NCBI RefSeq assembly: GCF_002161215.1
Contig: NZ_NFMB01000006.1
Location: 248,001 to 312,000, forward strand
DNA length: 64,000 bases
Source: Flavonifractor sp. An10
GTDB taxonomy: Bacteria > Bacillota > Clostridia > Oscillospirales > Oscillospiraceae
Reading direction: 5' to 3'
The translations under genes were made by a program, and so were the position numbers. The notes beneath the pieces are model-generated. The model saw only the letters and a list, made by a program, of their open reading frames with translations. It did no database searches and was not told the DNA's origin. Shown here one piece after another: positions 17,078-27,717 of the stretch (within the stretch, counting starts at the first letter, position 1; each line of letters begins with the position of its first letter).

Positions 17078-17116
17078 CAGCAATCCCCCCTGCCGTCCCG
17101 GCAGGGGGGATTGCTG
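17078..17116. terminator. bidirectional terminator between convergent genes
   Basis: Perfect 18-bp stem (17078-17095 / 17099-17116) directly abutting the stop codon of the minus-strand fumarase beta gene. Confidence 0.75.
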
Positions 17117-17683
17117 CTACTTCTCCTGCTTCCGCCAGGCCAGATAGGCGGCCCGGCCGGTCTCGTAGAGGTTGTTGCCCTGGCTGTCGATGACCACGGT
17201 GAGGGGGAGGTTCTCCACCTCCAGCTCCCGGACGGCCTCGGCCCCCAGATCCTCGTAGCACACCAGCTTGGCCGACTTGACGCACCGGCTGAGGAGGGCC
17301 CCCGCCCCGCCGATGGCCCCGAAGTACACCGCGCCGGTCTCCTTCATGGCCTGGATGACCTCCGGCCCCCGCCTGCCCTTGCCGATCATGCCCAGCTGCC
17401 CCAGCCGCAGCAGGGTGGGGGAGTAGGCGTCCATACGGTAGCTGGTGGTGGGCCCGGCGGAGCCGATGGCCTGCCCCGGCCGGGCGGGTGTGGGCCCCAC
17501 GAAGTAGATCACGGCGCCCTGGATGGGGAAGGGCATGGGCTTCCCCTCCGCCGCCAGGGCGCACAGCCGCTTGTGGGCCGCGTCCCGGGCGGTGTAGACG
17601 GTTCCGGACAGCAGCACGCTCTCCCCCGCCCGCAGGGAGGCGGCGGCCTCTTTCGTCAGGGGGGCGGTGATTTGCCTTGCCAT
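17117..17683 (-). CDS. fumB: class I fumarate hydratase, beta (C-terminal) subunit
   Basis: Small subunit of the oxygen-sensitive [4Fe-4S] fumarase (or L-tartrate dehydratase-like enzyme) that interconverts fumarate and malate. It has 188 residues with family motifs GTVYTARDAAHKR, IYFVGPTPARPGQAIGSAGPTTSYRMD and MIGKGRRGPEVIQAM. ATG 17683 begins one base after the stop of the alpha gene, so the subunits are made together. Tartrate dehydratase cannot be excluded from sequence alone; the adjacent DcuS/DcuR-like pair favours fumarate/C4-dicarboxylate metabolism. Confidence 0.9.
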   Translation of the reverse strand: MARQITAPLTKEAAASLRAGESVLLSGTVYTARDAAHKRLCALAAEGKPMPFPIQGAVIYFVGPTPARPGQAIGSAGPTTSYRMDAYSPTLLRLGQLGMIGKGRRGPEVIQAMKETGAVYFGAIGGAGALLSRCVKSAKLVCYEDLGAEAVRELEVENLPLTVVIDSQGNNLYETGRAAYLAWRKQEK

Positions 17684-17684
17684 G

Positions 17685-18518
17685 CTACAACACCTCCGTC
17701 TGATGCCGGGCCACGTGGCAGTTGATGTTCACCGCGCAGGGCAGGCCGGCGATGTGGGTGGGCAGGGTCTCGATGTGCACCGCCAGGGCGGTGGTGCGGC
17801 CGCCGAAGCCCTGGGGCCCGATGCCCAGGGCGTTGATCTTCTCCAGCAGCTCGTCCTCCAGTTCCGCGTAGAAGGGCTTTTGGTGGTGGCTGCCCATGTC
17901 CCGCAGCAGGGCCTTCTTTGCCAGCAGGGCGCACTGGTCAAAGGTGCCGCCGATGCCCACCCCCACCACGATGGGGGGGCAGGGGTTGGGGCCGGCCTGC
18001 TCCACCGTGTCCACGACGAAGGCCTTGACCCCCTCCACACCGTCGGAGGGCTTGAGCATGGCGATGCGGCTCATGTTCTCGCTGCCGAAGCCCTTGGGGG
18101 CCACGGTGATTTTGATCCGGTCGCCGGGCACCAGCTCCACGTGGAGCATGGCGGGGGTGTTGTCCCCGGTGTTCACCCGATCCAGGGGGTCGGCCACCAC
18201 CGACTTGCGCAGGTACCCGTCGGCGTAGCCCCGGCGCACCCCCTCGTCCACTGCCGCCCGGAGATCCCCGGTGATGTGGACGTCCTGCCCCACCTCCAGG
18301 AACACGCAGGCCATGCCCGTGTCCTGGCAGATGGGGGTGCCGCCCCCGATGGCGTCGTTTTCCAGGATGCGGTCCAGGATCTCCCGGGCCGCCGGCCAGT
18401 CCTCCGCCTCCCGTGCGGCGGCGATGGCCTGCGTCACATCCTCCGTCAGATGGGTGTTGGCCCGGATGCACAGCCGGGCCACCGCCTCGGTGACGGCCCC
18501 GGCGCTCAGTTCACGCAT
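17685..18518 (-). CDS. fumA: class I fumarate hydratase, alpha (N-terminal) subunit
   Basis: Catalytic Fe-S subunit of the two-subunit fumarase. It has 277 residues with candidate cluster cysteines in TPICQDTGMACVF, AGPNPCPPIVVGVG and NINCHVARH, and the GDNTPAMLH and GFGSENMS motifs. ATG 18518 is chosen because AAGGGAG lies 8 bases upstream; the frame stays open much further upstream without any family similarity. A GC hairpin (about 18536-18560) lies between it and the response regulator gene, which may reduce readthrough. Confidence 0.92.
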   Translation of the reverse strand: MRELSAGAVTEAVARLCIRANTHLTEDVTQAIAAAREAEDWPAAREILDRILENDAIGGGTPICQDTGMACVFLEVGQDVHITGDLRAAVDEGVRRGYADGYLRKSVVADPLDRVNTGDNTPAMLHVELVPGDRIKITVAPKGFGSENMSRIAMLKPSDGVEGVKAFVVDTVEQAGPNPCPPIVVGVGIGGTFDQCALLAKKALLRDMGSHHQKPFYAELEDELLEKINALGIGPQGFGGRTTALAVHIETLPTHIAGLPCAVNINCHVARHQTEVL

Positions 18519-18583
18519 ATTCCATACTCCCTTCCCGCGCCCCGTGTGCCCCGGGGCGCGCTGTCCTGTCTGGCCGGTTGGGC

Positions 18584-19261
18584 TCACTCCGCCCCGCCGG
18601 CGGCGCGGTAGAGGCGGCAGGGCCGGCCGCCGGTGTCGTAGTTGACGGTGCTGACCGCCTCCCCCCGCTCCACCAGGTAGTTGACATACCGGCGGACGGT
18701 GACGGCGGACAGGCCGGTGGCCCGGGACAGGGCCTCGCTGGGCAGGCCCTGGGGCGGCGCCTGGCGCAGGCAGGCCCGCACCTTCTCCAGGGTGCTCTCC
18801 TGGAGGCCCTTGGGGATCTGCCGCTCCCCCGCCGGGGCGGAGGAGAAGAGCCTGTCCAGGGCGCTCTGCGCCACCGTCTCCCCCGCCACCGCCTCCCGGT
18901 GGCGGCAGAAGGTGTCCAGGGCCTGCTGGAACCGCTCCACGGTGAAGGGCTTGACCAGGTAGTCCACCACCCCCATTTTCAGCAGGGTGTCCACGGTGGC
19001 GCCGTCGTTGGCGGCGGTGACCATGACCGCGTCGATGCCGATGCCCCGCCTCCGCAGCTCCCGCAGCAGCTCCGCCCCGGTGAGCAGGGGCATGTATACG
19101 TCCAGCACCGCCAGCTCCGCCGGGTTCTGCTCCAGCCACTCCAGGGCGGCGCGGCCGTCCTGGAAGGTCTGAACCACCCGGAAGCGGGGATCCCGCTCCA
19201 CATAGGTGCGGTTCAGCAGGGCCACCATGGGGTCGTCCTCCACGATTACAACGCGGTACAT
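18584..19261 (-). CDS. DcuR/CitB-like response regulator
   Basis: A 225-residue two-component regulator. The receiver domain has the acidic pair VVIVEDD, phospho-acceptor Asp in LAVLDVYMPLLTG (about residue 54), VTAAND and the conserved Lys in YLVKPF. The output part carries a helix-turn-helix (LPSEALSRATGLSAVTVRRYVNYLVERG), as in CitB/DcuR/MalR regulators of C4-dicarboxylate and citrate metabolism. It starts 5 bases after the sensor kinase stop. The likely target is the adjacent fumAB; this is inferred from position. Confidence 0.9.
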   Translation of the reverse strand: MYRVVIVEDDPMVALLNRTYVERDPRFRVVQTFQDGRAALEWLEQNPAELAVLDVYMPLLTGAELLRELRRRGIGIDAVMVTAANDGATVDTLLKMGVVDYLVKPFTVERFQQALDTFCRHREAVAGETVAQSALDRLFSSAPAGERQIPKGLQESTLEKVRACLRQAPPQGLPSEALSRATGLSAVTVRRYVNYLVERGEAVSTVNYDTGGRPCRLYRAAGGAE

Positions 19262-19266
19262 GTCAC

Positions 19267-20880
19267 TCACTCCTTGGCCGCCGGGGGCTTCTCCCGGCGG
19301 AAGCTGACGAAAATGGAGGTGCCCACCCCCTGCTCCGACTCCACCCGGATCTGGCCCCGGTAGGCGTCCACCACCTCCCGCACCAGGGACAGGCCGGTGC
19401 CCCGGCCGGCCCCCTTGGTGGAGGTGCCCCGCTGGAAGAGCTTCCGCCGCATGCCGGCGGGGATGCCGGGGCCGGTGTCCTCCACGCACAGCAGCAGGCT
19501 GTCCGCCCCCTCCCGGATGCTGACGGAGATGGACTTGTCCACCCGCCGGGACTGGTTCAGGGCCTCAATGGCGTTCTCGATCAGGTTGCCCAGCACGGTG
19601 ACGTAGGCGTCGGGGGACAGCCAGGCGCTGTCGGCGGACAGGACGCTCTCCCGATCCAGGGTGAGGGAGATGCCCAGCTCGGCGGCCCGGCTGGTCTTGC
19701 CCACCAGCAGGGCGGCCACCGACGGCTCCCGGATCTGGTGCATGATGCGGCTCACCGCCTCCCGCTGGGTGCGGGTGGTATCCATGATGTAGGCCTGGGC
19801 CTTCTCCGGCTCCCCGATCTGGAGCAGGCCCAGGATCACGTGGAGCTTGTTCATGAACTCGTGGGTGTAGGCCCGCATGGCGTCCACCATGTGGCGCACG
19901 CCGGTGAGATCGTCGGCCAGGCGGGCCACCTCGGTGCGGTTGCGGAAGATCCCCACCGCCCCGGCCAGCTTCCCGTCCTCGTAGATGGGCACCCGGTCGG
20001 AGAGGATCTGCACCTCCCGCAGGGACTTCATGCTCACGTTGTACTCCGGCACCCCGGTGCGCAGGATCCGATCCAGGGTGGAGGCGGGGTAGACCGCGCG
20101 GAGGGGCCTGCCCACGGCGTCCGGCTCCAGGGAGAGCATCTGGGCGGCGGCGGCGTTGAAGAAGATCACCCGGGCCTCCTTGTCAATGGCCAGGATGCCC
20201 TCCTCCAGGGCCTCCAGGATGTCCTCCCGCTGGAGAAACCGGCGGGCGAAGGCGTCGGGCTCATAGCCCAGCAGGGCGGTCTTGATGCGGCGGGACAGCC
20301 GCTGGGCCAGCAGGGCGGCCACCACCGCCGCCAGCGCCCCCATGGCCAGCACCCGCAGCACGGTGGACAGGGTGACGCTGGCCAGGGAGCGCAGGTAGAG
20401 CCCCACCACCACGTAGCCGATGACCTGCCCCTCCCGGTTCCGGATGGGGGCGTAGGCCGAGTGCTCCGAGCCCAGGGGGCCGGTCTCGTTGGAGGTGTAG
20501 GGCCCCTCCCCCGCCAGGGCCCGGTACTGGGCGTCGCCGGGGTAGTTCCGCCCCACCATGGCGGAGTCGGGGGCATAGCGGAGGATGTTCTGCGTGTCCC
20601 CCACCAGGATCAGATCGATGTCGGAGGTGTTGGCCGTGGCCGCGTCCAGGAACTCCGCCAGCTCCGCCCGGGACGCCTCCCCCTCCAGGGCCTGGCGCAG
20701 CAGCGGGGACTGGGAGAGCACCGAGGCGGAGTTGACCAGGTTGTTGTCCAGGGCGGTCTGCTCCCCCTGCAGGGTGACAAAGAGGGTTCCCGCCAGGGTG
20801 ATGGCCACCGAAACGGCCACAATGGACAGGCTCAGCCGCAGGAGCTGGGCGCGGATAGAGCTGCGGGCCTGCTTGGACAT
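19267..20880 (-). CDS. DcuS/CitA-like sensor histidine kinase
   Basis: A 537-residue membrane sensor. TM1 is at about residues 13-37, followed by an extracytoplasmic PAS-like (PDC/sCache) domain containing LVGDTQNILRYAPDS and GPLGSEHSAYAPIRNREGQVIGYVVVGL, TM2 at about 180-205, a cytoplasmic PAS (ILAIDKEARVIFFNAAAAQ), the family-specific His box AYTHEFMNKLHVILGLLQIG and an HATPase domain with NLIENAIEAL and DTGPGIP. Start ATG 20880 has an AGGAGG site upstream; the in-frame ATG at 20946 does not. It probably senses a C4-dicarboxylate or citrate and signals to the regulator encoded downstream. Confidence 0.92.
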   Translation of the reverse strand: MSKQARSSIRAQLLRLSLSIVAVSVAITLAGTLFVTLQGEQTALDNNLVNSASVLSQSPLLRQALEGEASRAELAEFLDAATANTSDIDLILVGDTQNILRYAPDSAMVGRNYPGDAQYRALAGEGPYTSNETGPLGSEHSAYAPIRNREGQVIGYVVVGLYLRSLASVTLSTVLRVLAMGALAAVVAALLAQRLSRRIKTALLGYEPDAFARRFLQREDILEALEEGILAIDKEARVIFFNAAAAQMLSLEPDAVGRPLRAVYPASTLDRILRTGVPEYNVSMKSLREVQILSDRVPIYEDGKLAGAVGIFRNRTEVARLADDLTGVRHMVDAMRAYTHEFMNKLHVILGLLQIGEPEKAQAYIMDTTRTQREAVSRIMHQIREPSVAALLVGKTSRAAELGISLTLDRESVLSADSAWLSPDAYVTVLGNLIENAIEALNQSRRVDKSISVSIREGADSLLLCVEDTGPGIPAGMRRKLFQRGTSTKGAGRGTGLSLVREVVDAYRGQIRVESEQGVGTSIFVSFRREKPPAAKE

Positions 20881-21096
20881 GGGGGCGCCTCCTTCCTCCG
20901 GAATTCCGTGTGGGTCTAGTATACTCCACCGCCGGCCCCGCCGCAAGGGCGGGATCGCCCCCGTCGGCAGGGCTGCACAGTTATTTTCCAGAATTTAGGG
21001 TAACCTTTCGGCACATCTCACAATTACGAAGCCGACGCAGTGTGTGCTATGATCATCTCCGTTCGCCCCAGCGGCGGAGAGAAAGGAGAGTTTACC

Positions 21097-21579
21097 ATGC
21101 CCCAGAACAAACGAGAGAGTCTGATCTACACGGTGCTGATGTGCTTTGTCATGGTGCTGTGGATGAGCCTTTACAACGCGGCCCTCCGGCACGGCGGGCC
21201 GGGCCTGCCGGCACTCACCGCCGGGTGGCTGGGCTTCCCCTTCGCCTATGTGTTCGCCATGTGCTGCGACTGGTTCCTGGTGTCCCGGCTTGCCAAGGGC
21301 TTCGCCTTCCGCTTCCTGGTCAGGCCTTGGGACAGCGCGCTGAAAAAGGTGCTCTGCATCTCCTGCTGCATGGTGGTGCCCATGGTGCTGCTCATGAGCC
21401 TGTACGGCGCCTGCGAGGGGGCGGTGCACACCGGCGCCTGGGGCAGCGTGCCCCTGGCGTGGCTGGTCAACATCCCCCGCAATTTTATCATGGCCCTGCC
21501 CTTCCAGCTGCTCATCGCCGGCCCGCTGGTGCGGAAGGTGTTCCGTGCCGTCTTCCCCGAGGGCACGGTTGCGGCGTGA
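21097..21579 (+). CDS. DUF2798-like small membrane protein
   Basis: A 160-residue integral membrane protein with about four hydrophobic spans: ESLIYTVLMCFVMVLWMSLY, a second in the GWLGFPFAYVFAMCCDWFL region, a third with KVLCISCCMVVPMVLLMSLYG, and a fourth near FIMALPFQLLIAGPL. The internal duplication of the MCFVMV-M-LY pattern fits DUF2798. No function is known. ATG 21097 has GAAAGGAG upstream. It precedes the ATP synthase operon by about 90 bases, the place where atpI often lies, but it is not recognisably AtpI. Confidence 0.75.
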   Translation: MPQNKRESLIYTVLMCFVMVLWMSLYNAALRHGGPGLPALTAGWLGFPFAYVFAMCCDWFLVSRLAKGFAFRFLVRPWDSALKKVLCISCCMVVPMVLLMSLYGACEGAVHTGAWGSVPLAWLVNIPRNFIMALPFQLLIAGPLVRKVFRAVFPEGTVAA

Positions 21580-21670
21580 GTGTTTTCAAAAGTTTTTTTA
21601 CTTTCGAAAGGCTTCCCAAATCCGGCAAAGGGGCGTAGGATAGCCCACGCGAAATCGAGGTGATGTGTGT

Positions 21671-22369
21671 TTGCTGGAAGCATTCAAGGAATCTCTGGTC
21701 AGTGAGCTGGGCAACAAGACCGCCTTCACCATCCCGGTGCTGGGCGGCATCCCGGTGGCCGACTCGGTGGTGGTGTCGTGGATCATCATGGCGCTGCTGA
21801 CGGTGCTCTCCCTGGTGCTGACCCGGAAGCTGAGCGTGCGCAGCCCCGGCAGGGTGCAGGCCGCGCTGGAGTGGGCGGTGCAGTTCCTCAACGGCTTTGT
21901 CAAGACCAACATCGGCAGCCGCTGGCGGCCCTTCGCCCCCTGGCTGGGCACCGTGGCCCTGTACATCGGCCTGTCCAATCTCATCGGCATCTTCGGCCTG
22001 ACGCCCCCCACCAAGGACATCAGCGTCACCACCGCCCTGGCGGTGATGAGCATGCTGCTCATCTACGGGGCCCAGTTCCGGTACAACGGGCTGCTGGGCG
22101 GGCTGAAAAAGTTTGCCGAGCCCATGCCCCTGCTGCTGCCCATCAACCTGATGGAGGTGGTCATCCGGCCCCTGGCCCTGTGTATGCGTCTGTTCGGCAA
22201 CATCCTGGGCGCCTACATCATCATGGAGATGCTCAAGTTCGTGGCGCCGGCGGTGCTGCCCGCCGTGTTCAGCATCTACTTCGACCTGTTCGACGGCCTG
22301 ATCCAGACCGTGGTCTTTGTGTTCCTCACCACGCTCTTCACCGGCGAGGGCATCAAGGAAGAGGAGTAA
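21671..22369 (+). CDS. atpB: F1Fo ATP synthase subunit a
   Basis: Membrane subunit forming the ion half-channels next to the c-ring. It has 232 residues with several spans; the essential Arg is in [18 protein letters not shown]. The start is probably TTG at 21671, because GAGGTGA (21657-21663) lies 7 bases before it; a GTG at 21665 has almost no spacing and would add two residues. It is the first gene of atpBEFHAGDC. Confidence 0.93.
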   Translation: MLEAFKESLVSELGNKTAFTIPVLGGIPVADSVVVSWIIMALLTVLSLVLTRKLSVRSPGRVQAALEWAVQFLNGFVKTNIGSRWRPFAPWLGTVALYIGLSNLIGIFGLTPPTKDISVTTALAVMSMLLIYGAQFRYNGLLGGLKKFAEPMPLLLPINLMEVVIRPLALCMRLFGNILGAYIIMEMLKFVAPAVLPAVFSIYFDLFDGLIQTVVFVFLTTLFTGEGIKEEE

Positions 22370-22406
22370 ATCCCACCGAGCAAAGAAATCTGAGGAGGAA
22401 ATCACT

Positions 22407-22625
22407 ATGAACATCGCTATCATCGCTGCGGCTATCGCCGTCTTCACCGGCATCGGCGCCGGCATCGGCATCGGCTTCGCCACCGGCAAGGCCAGCGAGG
22501 CCATCGCCCGCCAGCCCGAGGCCTCCGGCAAGATCAACAGCGCCCTGCTGCTGGGCTGCGCCCTGGCCGAGGGCACCGCCATCTTCGGCTTCATCACCGC
22601 GCTGCTGATCATCTTCGTGGGTTAA
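22407..22625 (+). CDS. atpE: F1Fo ATP synthase subunit c
   Basis: A 72-residue hairpin proteolipid that forms the rotor ring. Two membrane helices flank the polar loop ARQPEA. The ion-binding carboxylate is Glu55 in ALAEGTAIF. Known Na+-type rings (for example Ilyobacter) have Gln in the first helix and Ser after the Glu; here these positions are Ile22 and Gly56, so proton coupling is predicted. TGAGGAGG precedes ATG 22407. Confidence 0.95.
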   Translation: MNIAIIAAAIAVFTGIGAGIGIGFATGKASEAIARQPEASGKINSALLLGCALAEGTAIFGFITALLIIFVG

Positions 22626-22639
22626 AGGGGGCGGCCCCA

Positions 22640-23131
22640 GTGCTGGAATTCAGCCCCTCCACCATTTTCTTTACCATACTCAACCTGCTGGTGCTCTACT
22701 TCATCCTGCGCAAGCTCCTCTTCGGCCGGATCAACGCCGTGCTGGAGCAGCGGGCCAAGCTGGTGCGGGAGGAGATCACCTCCGCCGAGGAGAAAAACCG
22801 GCAGGCCCAGGCCCTCCAGGCCGAGTATGAGGGCAGGCTCACCGACGCCCGGCAGGAGGCCGCCAAGATCGTGGCCGAGGCCCAGAACCGGGGGCAGCGG
22901 GCCTACGAGGCCAGGCTGGCCCAGGCCGAGGACGACGCCCGGCGGGTGCAGGCCGAGGCGGAAAGCCGGCTCGCCACCGAGCGGGAGAACATGCTCCGGG
23001 GCGCCCGGAACGAGGTGGCCTCCCTGGCCCTGCTGGCCGCCGCCAAGGCGGCCCAAACCGCCCTGAACGCGGACAGCGACCGGGCCCTGGTGGACGCCTT
23101 CCTGGCGGAAGTAGGTGAGCCCCATGAGTGA
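22640..23131 (+). CDS. atpF: F1Fo ATP synthase subunit b
   Basis: Peripheral stalk subunit of 163 residues. An N-terminal membrane helix (TIFFTILNLLVLYFIL) is followed by a long charged, Ala/Glu/Arg-rich coiled coil ending with LAEVGEPHE. The start is GTG 22640 with AAAGGGGG upstream. The 3' end overlaps atpH by 8 bases. Confidence 0.93.
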   Translation: MLEFSPSTIFFTILNLLVLYFILRKLLFGRINAVLEQRAKLVREEITSAEEKNRQAQALQAEYEGRLTDARQEAAKIVAEAQNRGQRAYEARLAQAEDDARRVQAEAESRLATERENMLRGARNEVASLALLAAAKAAQTALNADSDRALVDAFLAEVGEPHE

Positions 23132-23648
23132 GCTGACCCGCCGCTACGCCCAGGCCCTCTATCAGGTGTGCCCCGACGAGGACGGCCTGCGGGAGACCGC
23201 GGGGGCCCTGATGGGGGACGCCGCGCTGTGGGAGGCGCTGACCTCCCCGGCGGTGGAGCCGGAGGCGAAGGGCCGGGTGCTGGCCCGGCTGCCCGCCCTG
23301 GACGGCCACGGCCTGCTGCTGCGGTTCTACCGCCTGCTGGCCTCCAAGGGCCGCATGGCCCTGCTGCCCGCGATCCTGGAGGATTTCCACGGCGCGGCCC
23401 TGGCCGACCGGGGCTGCGCCCGGTGCGTGCTCACCTGCGCCCGGGCCCCCGGGGAGGAGGAGCTGAACAAGCTCCGCACCGCCCTGTGCCGGCTCCACCA
23501 CAAGAAGGACATCCAGTTCGACGTCCGGGTGGAGCCGGCGCTGCTGGGGGGCTTCACCCTGGACATCGAGGGCGTCACCTATGACAAGAGCGTCCGGGGG
23601 GCGCTGCGCCGCCTGGAACGGCAGCTGGAAGAGAGGCGAATGGCATGA
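23124..23648 (+). CDS. atpH: F1Fo ATP synthase subunit delta
   Basis: A 174-residue stalk subunit that ties F1 to subunit b. The N-terminal [10 protein letters not shown] and the C-terminal [36 protein letters not shown] blocks are typical of OSCP/delta. The middle is cysteine-richer than usual ([13 protein letters not shown]). ATG 23124 is preferred to a GTG at 23115 because of GTAGGTGAG spacing. The stop overlaps atpA's ATG (ATGA). Confidence 0.93.
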   Translation: MSELTRRYAQALYQVCPDEDGLRETAGALMGDAALWEALTSPAVEPEAKGRVLARLPALDGHGLLLRFYRLLASKGRMALLPAILEDFHGAALADRGCARCVLTCARAPGEEELNKLRTALCRLHHKKDIQFDVRVEPALLGGFTLDIEGVTYDKSVRGALRRLERQLEERRMA

Positions 23649-25168
23649 CAAAGACCAGACCGGAGGAGATTGTCTCCATCCTGCGGGAGGAGATCTCCGA
23701 TTACGATACCAAAGTCCGCCGGGACGAGACCGGCACCGTCCTGGAGGTGGGCGACGGCATCGCCACCGTCTACGGCCTGGACAAGGCGGTGTACGGCGAG
23801 CTGGTGGAGCTGGACACCGGCGTGACGGGCATGGTGATGAACCTGTCCCGGGACAGCGTGGGCGTGGTGCTTCTGGGCAGCGAGGCCGGCGTGAAGGAGG
23901 GCACCGTGGTGCGCCGCACCGGCCGGGCCGCCGACGTGCCCGTGGGCGACGCCCTGGTGGGCCGGGTGGTGGACGTGCTGGGCCGGCCCATCGACGGCCT
24001 GGGCCCCATCGAGACCACCGAGACACGCCCCATCGAGCACGAGGCCAGCGGCGTCCTCTCCCGGGAGCCGGTGACCGTCCCCCTCCAGACCGGCATCCTG
24101 GCCATCGACGCCATGGTGCCCATCGGCCGGGGCCAGCGGGAGCTGATCATCGGCGACCGCCAGACCGGCAAGACCGCCATCGCGGTGGACACCATTCTGA
24201 ACCAGAAGGGGCAGGACGTAATCTGCATCTACGTGGCCATCGGCCAGAAGGCCTCCACCGTGGCCCGCATCCAGGACACCCTGAAAAAGCACGGGGCCAT
24301 GGACTACTCCATCATCGTGTCCTCCACCGCCAGCGAGTCCGCCCCCATGCAGTACATCGCCCCCTACGCCGGCGCGGCCATGGGCGAGTACTTCATGGGC
24401 AGGGGGAAGGACGTGCTCATCGTCTACGACGATCTCAGCAAGCACGCGGTGGCCTACCGCACCCTGTCCCTGCTGCTCAAGCGCTCCCCCGGCCGGGAGG
24501 CCTACCCCGGCGACGTGTTCTACCTCCACTCCCGCCTGCTGGAGCGGGCCTGCCGCCTGACGAAGGAGTACGGCGGCGGCTCCATGACCGCCCTGCCCAT
24601 CATCGAGACCCAGGCCGGCGACGTGTCGGCCTATATCCCCACCAACGTCATCTCCATCACCGACGGCCAGATCTATCTGGAGACCGACCTGTTCTTCGCC
24701 GGCCAGCGGCCCGCCGTCAACGTGGGCCTGTCCGTGTCCCGTGTGGGCGGCGCGGCCCAGACCCGGGCCATCAAAAAGACCGCCGGCACCCTGCGCATCG
24801 ACCTGGCCCGGTTCCGGGAGCTGGAGGTGTTCACCCAGTTCGCCTCCGACCTGGATCCCGCCACCCAGCAGGCCCTGGATCACGGCCGCCGCCTGCTGGA
24901 GCTGCTCAAGCAGCCCCTGTACCACCCCATGCCGGTGAGCCGCCAGGCCATCATCCTCTATGTGGCCACCAGCGGCCTGGTGGACGACGTGCCCCTGGAC
25001 AGGGTGCGGCAGTTCGTGCTGGACTTCGCCGATGAGATGGAGGCGGAGCACGCCGACGTGGTGGAGGAGATCCAGTCCACCGGCAACCTGAGCGGCCCGG
25101 CGGTGGAGACCATCCGCGCCGCCCTGGACGACGCCAAGAAGCGGGGGAGCGCCACATGGCAAGCATAA
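23645..25168 (+). CDS. atpA: F1Fo ATP synthase subunit alpha
   Basis: Non-catalytic nucleotide-binding F1 subunit, 507 residues. Walker [10 protein letters not shown] (about residue 170), VASTVARI-like [12 protein letters not shown], and the signature [21 protein letters not shown]. Overlaps atpH at its start and atpG at its end (13 bases), so the F1 genes are tightly coupled up to atpG. Confidence 0.97.
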   Translation: MTKTRPEEIVSILREEISDYDTKVRRDETGTVLEVGDGIATVYGLDKAVYGELVELDTGVTGMVMNLSRDSVGVVLLGSEAGVKEGTVVRRTGRAADVPVGDALVGRVVDVLGRPIDGLGPIETTETRPIEHEASGVLSREPVTVPLQTGILAIDAMVPIGRGQRELIIGDRQTGKTAIAVDTILNQKGQDVICIYVAIGQKASTVARIQDTLKKHGAMDYSIIVSSTASESAPMQYIAPYAGAAMGEYFMGRGKDVLIVYDDLSKHAVAYRTLSLLLKRSPGREAYPGDVFYLHSRLLERACRLTKEYGGGSMTALPIIETQAGDVSAYIPTNVISITDGQIYLETDLFFAGQRPAVNVGLSVSRVGGAAQTRAIKKTAGTLRIDLARFRELEVFTQFASDLDPATQQALDHGRRLLELLKQPLYHPMPVSRQAIILYVATSGLVDDVPLDRVRQFVLDFADEMEAEHADVVEEIQSTGNLSGPAVETIRAALDDAKKRGSATWQA

Positions 25169-26037
25169 AGGAGATCCGCACCCACATCAGGAGCGTGGAG
25201 CAGACCCTGAAGATCACCAACGCCATGTACCTGATCTCCTCGGCCAACCTGCGCAAGGCCCGGGCACAGCTCAGCAATGTGGAGCCCTATTTCCGCAAGA
25301 TCGAGTCCACCATCTCCGACATCCTCCACCACTCCCCGGAGATTGTCCACCCCTTCTTCGACAAGCGGCCGGAGATCTCTCCGGAGAAGCGGAAGGTGGG
25401 CTACATCGTGGTCACCGGCGACAAGGGGCTGGCCGGGGCCTACAACCACAACATCCTCAAGCTGGCGGAGGGGAAGCTGGCCAGGCACCCCGGCGCCTCC
25501 CTTTTTGTGGTGGGGCAGGTGGGCCGCTCCTACTTTCAGGAGCACAGCATCCCCATCGACGTGGAGTTCCTCTACACCGCCCAGAACCCCACCGTGCCCC
25601 GGGCCCGGGACATCGCCGAGTCCATGATGGATCTGTTCCTGGCGCGGCAGCTGGACGACGTGTACGTGCTCTTCACCAGGCTGGTCACCTCCTTTGACAT
25701 GGAGCCCACCGTCCACAAGCTGCTCCCCCTGGATCCCGACGTGTTCCCGGAGTACGAGGCCAACCGGGACGCCTACAACCGGGACGTGACCTACGTGCCG
25801 TCGGTGAAGGCGGTCATGGATCGGCTGGTGCCCTCCTATGTGTCCGGCGATCTGTTCGGCGCGCTGGTGGAGTCCTACTGCTCCGAGCAGAACGCCCGCA
25901 TGACCGCCATGAAGTCCTCCAGCGACAACGCCAGGGCCATGCTTCAGACCCTGAACCTGTCCTTCAACCGGGCCCGCCAGGCGGCCATCACCCAGGAGAT
26001 CACGGAGGTGGTGGGCGGCGCCCAGGCGGCGCTATAA
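25156..26037 (+). CDS. atpG: F1Fo ATP synthase subunit gamma
   Basis: Central rotor shaft, 293 residues. Terminal coiled-coil segments: [21 protein letters not shown] at the start (family usually has RI-S) and [20 protein letters not shown] at the end, with [12 protein letters not shown] in the middle. Start lies inside atpA. Unlike every other junction in this operon, 279 bases of hairpins and repeats separate its stop from atpD. Confidence 0.95.
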   Translation: MASIKEIRTHIRSVEQTLKITNAMYLISSANLRKARAQLSNVEPYFRKIESTISDILHHSPEIVHPFFDKRPEISPEKRKVGYIVVTGDKGLAGAYNHNILKLAEGKLARHPGASLFVVGQVGRSYFQEHSIPIDVEFLYTAQNPTVPRARDIAESMMDLFLARQLDDVYVLFTRLVTSFDMEPTVHKLLPLDPDVFPEYEANRDAYNRDVTYVPSVKAVMDRLVPSYVSGDLFGALVESYCSEQNARMTAMKSSSDNARAMLQTLNLSFNRARQAAITQEITEVVGGAQAAL

Positions 26038-26105
26038 TCTAGGGGGGAATACTTCCCCCCTAGATACAAAACCGCCGCGCCGCCTGTGGCGGCACAACGG
26101 TTTTG
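26038..26105 (+). promoter_or_regulatory. two strong hairpins after atpG
   Basis: Hairpin 1 begins directly after the atpG stop: perfect 12-bp stem 26038-26049/26053-26064. Hairpin 2 is two-tiered: 8-bp outer stem 26067-26074/26098-26105 and 6-bp inner stem 26079-26084/26088-26093. Neither has a T-run, so mRNA processing, partial termination or 3'-end protection are all possible. Confidence 0.65.
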
Positions 26106-26136
26106 ATACCCCCCCTCACCCGCGCCCGCGCGGGTG

Positions 26137-26250
26137 GTTGCCCGCCAGTGGCGGAGCAAGCATCGGTGTGCTGCGCAGGCGCATGTCCTGCTCCGCACAA
26201 ATTTCATTTGTTTTCACCCGCAAGCGGGCGAAACTCTGCGAGGCTGTAGG
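26137..26250 (+). repeat. structured dispersed element, copy D (partial), inside the atp operon
   Basis: Lacks P1. It shows a short P2 (CCGCC/GGCGG near 26142-26154), the linker AGCAAG, P3 with 9 of 11 pairs (26168-26178/26188-26198) and loop GCGCATGTC, AAATTTCATTTG, P4 (CCCGC/GCGGG 26217-26228) and the tail AAACTCTGCGAGGCT. The stems differ from copies A-C but pairing is mostly kept. Confidence 0.6.
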
Positions 26251-26268
26251 GGCGACCTGCGGTCGCCC
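26249..26268. repeat. REP-like palindrome GGGGCGACC/GGTCGCCC
   Basis: 8-bp inverted repeat with 3-base loop, the same unit as 15483-15501 and 40484-40502. Confidence 0.65.
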
Positions 26269-26292
26269 GTCCTGATCAAACGAACAGACTGA

Positions 26293-27717
<1,425 letters not shown>

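Noticed and set aside
18519-19139. N-terminal extension of the fumarase alpha frame into the response regulator gene
   Set aside because: No similarity to fumarase and no ribosome-binding site; ATG 18518 has a good one.
26038-26105. Rho-independent terminator inside the atp operon
   Set aside because: The hairpins are strong but lack T-runs, so full termination is unlikely; listed as regulatory hairpins instead.
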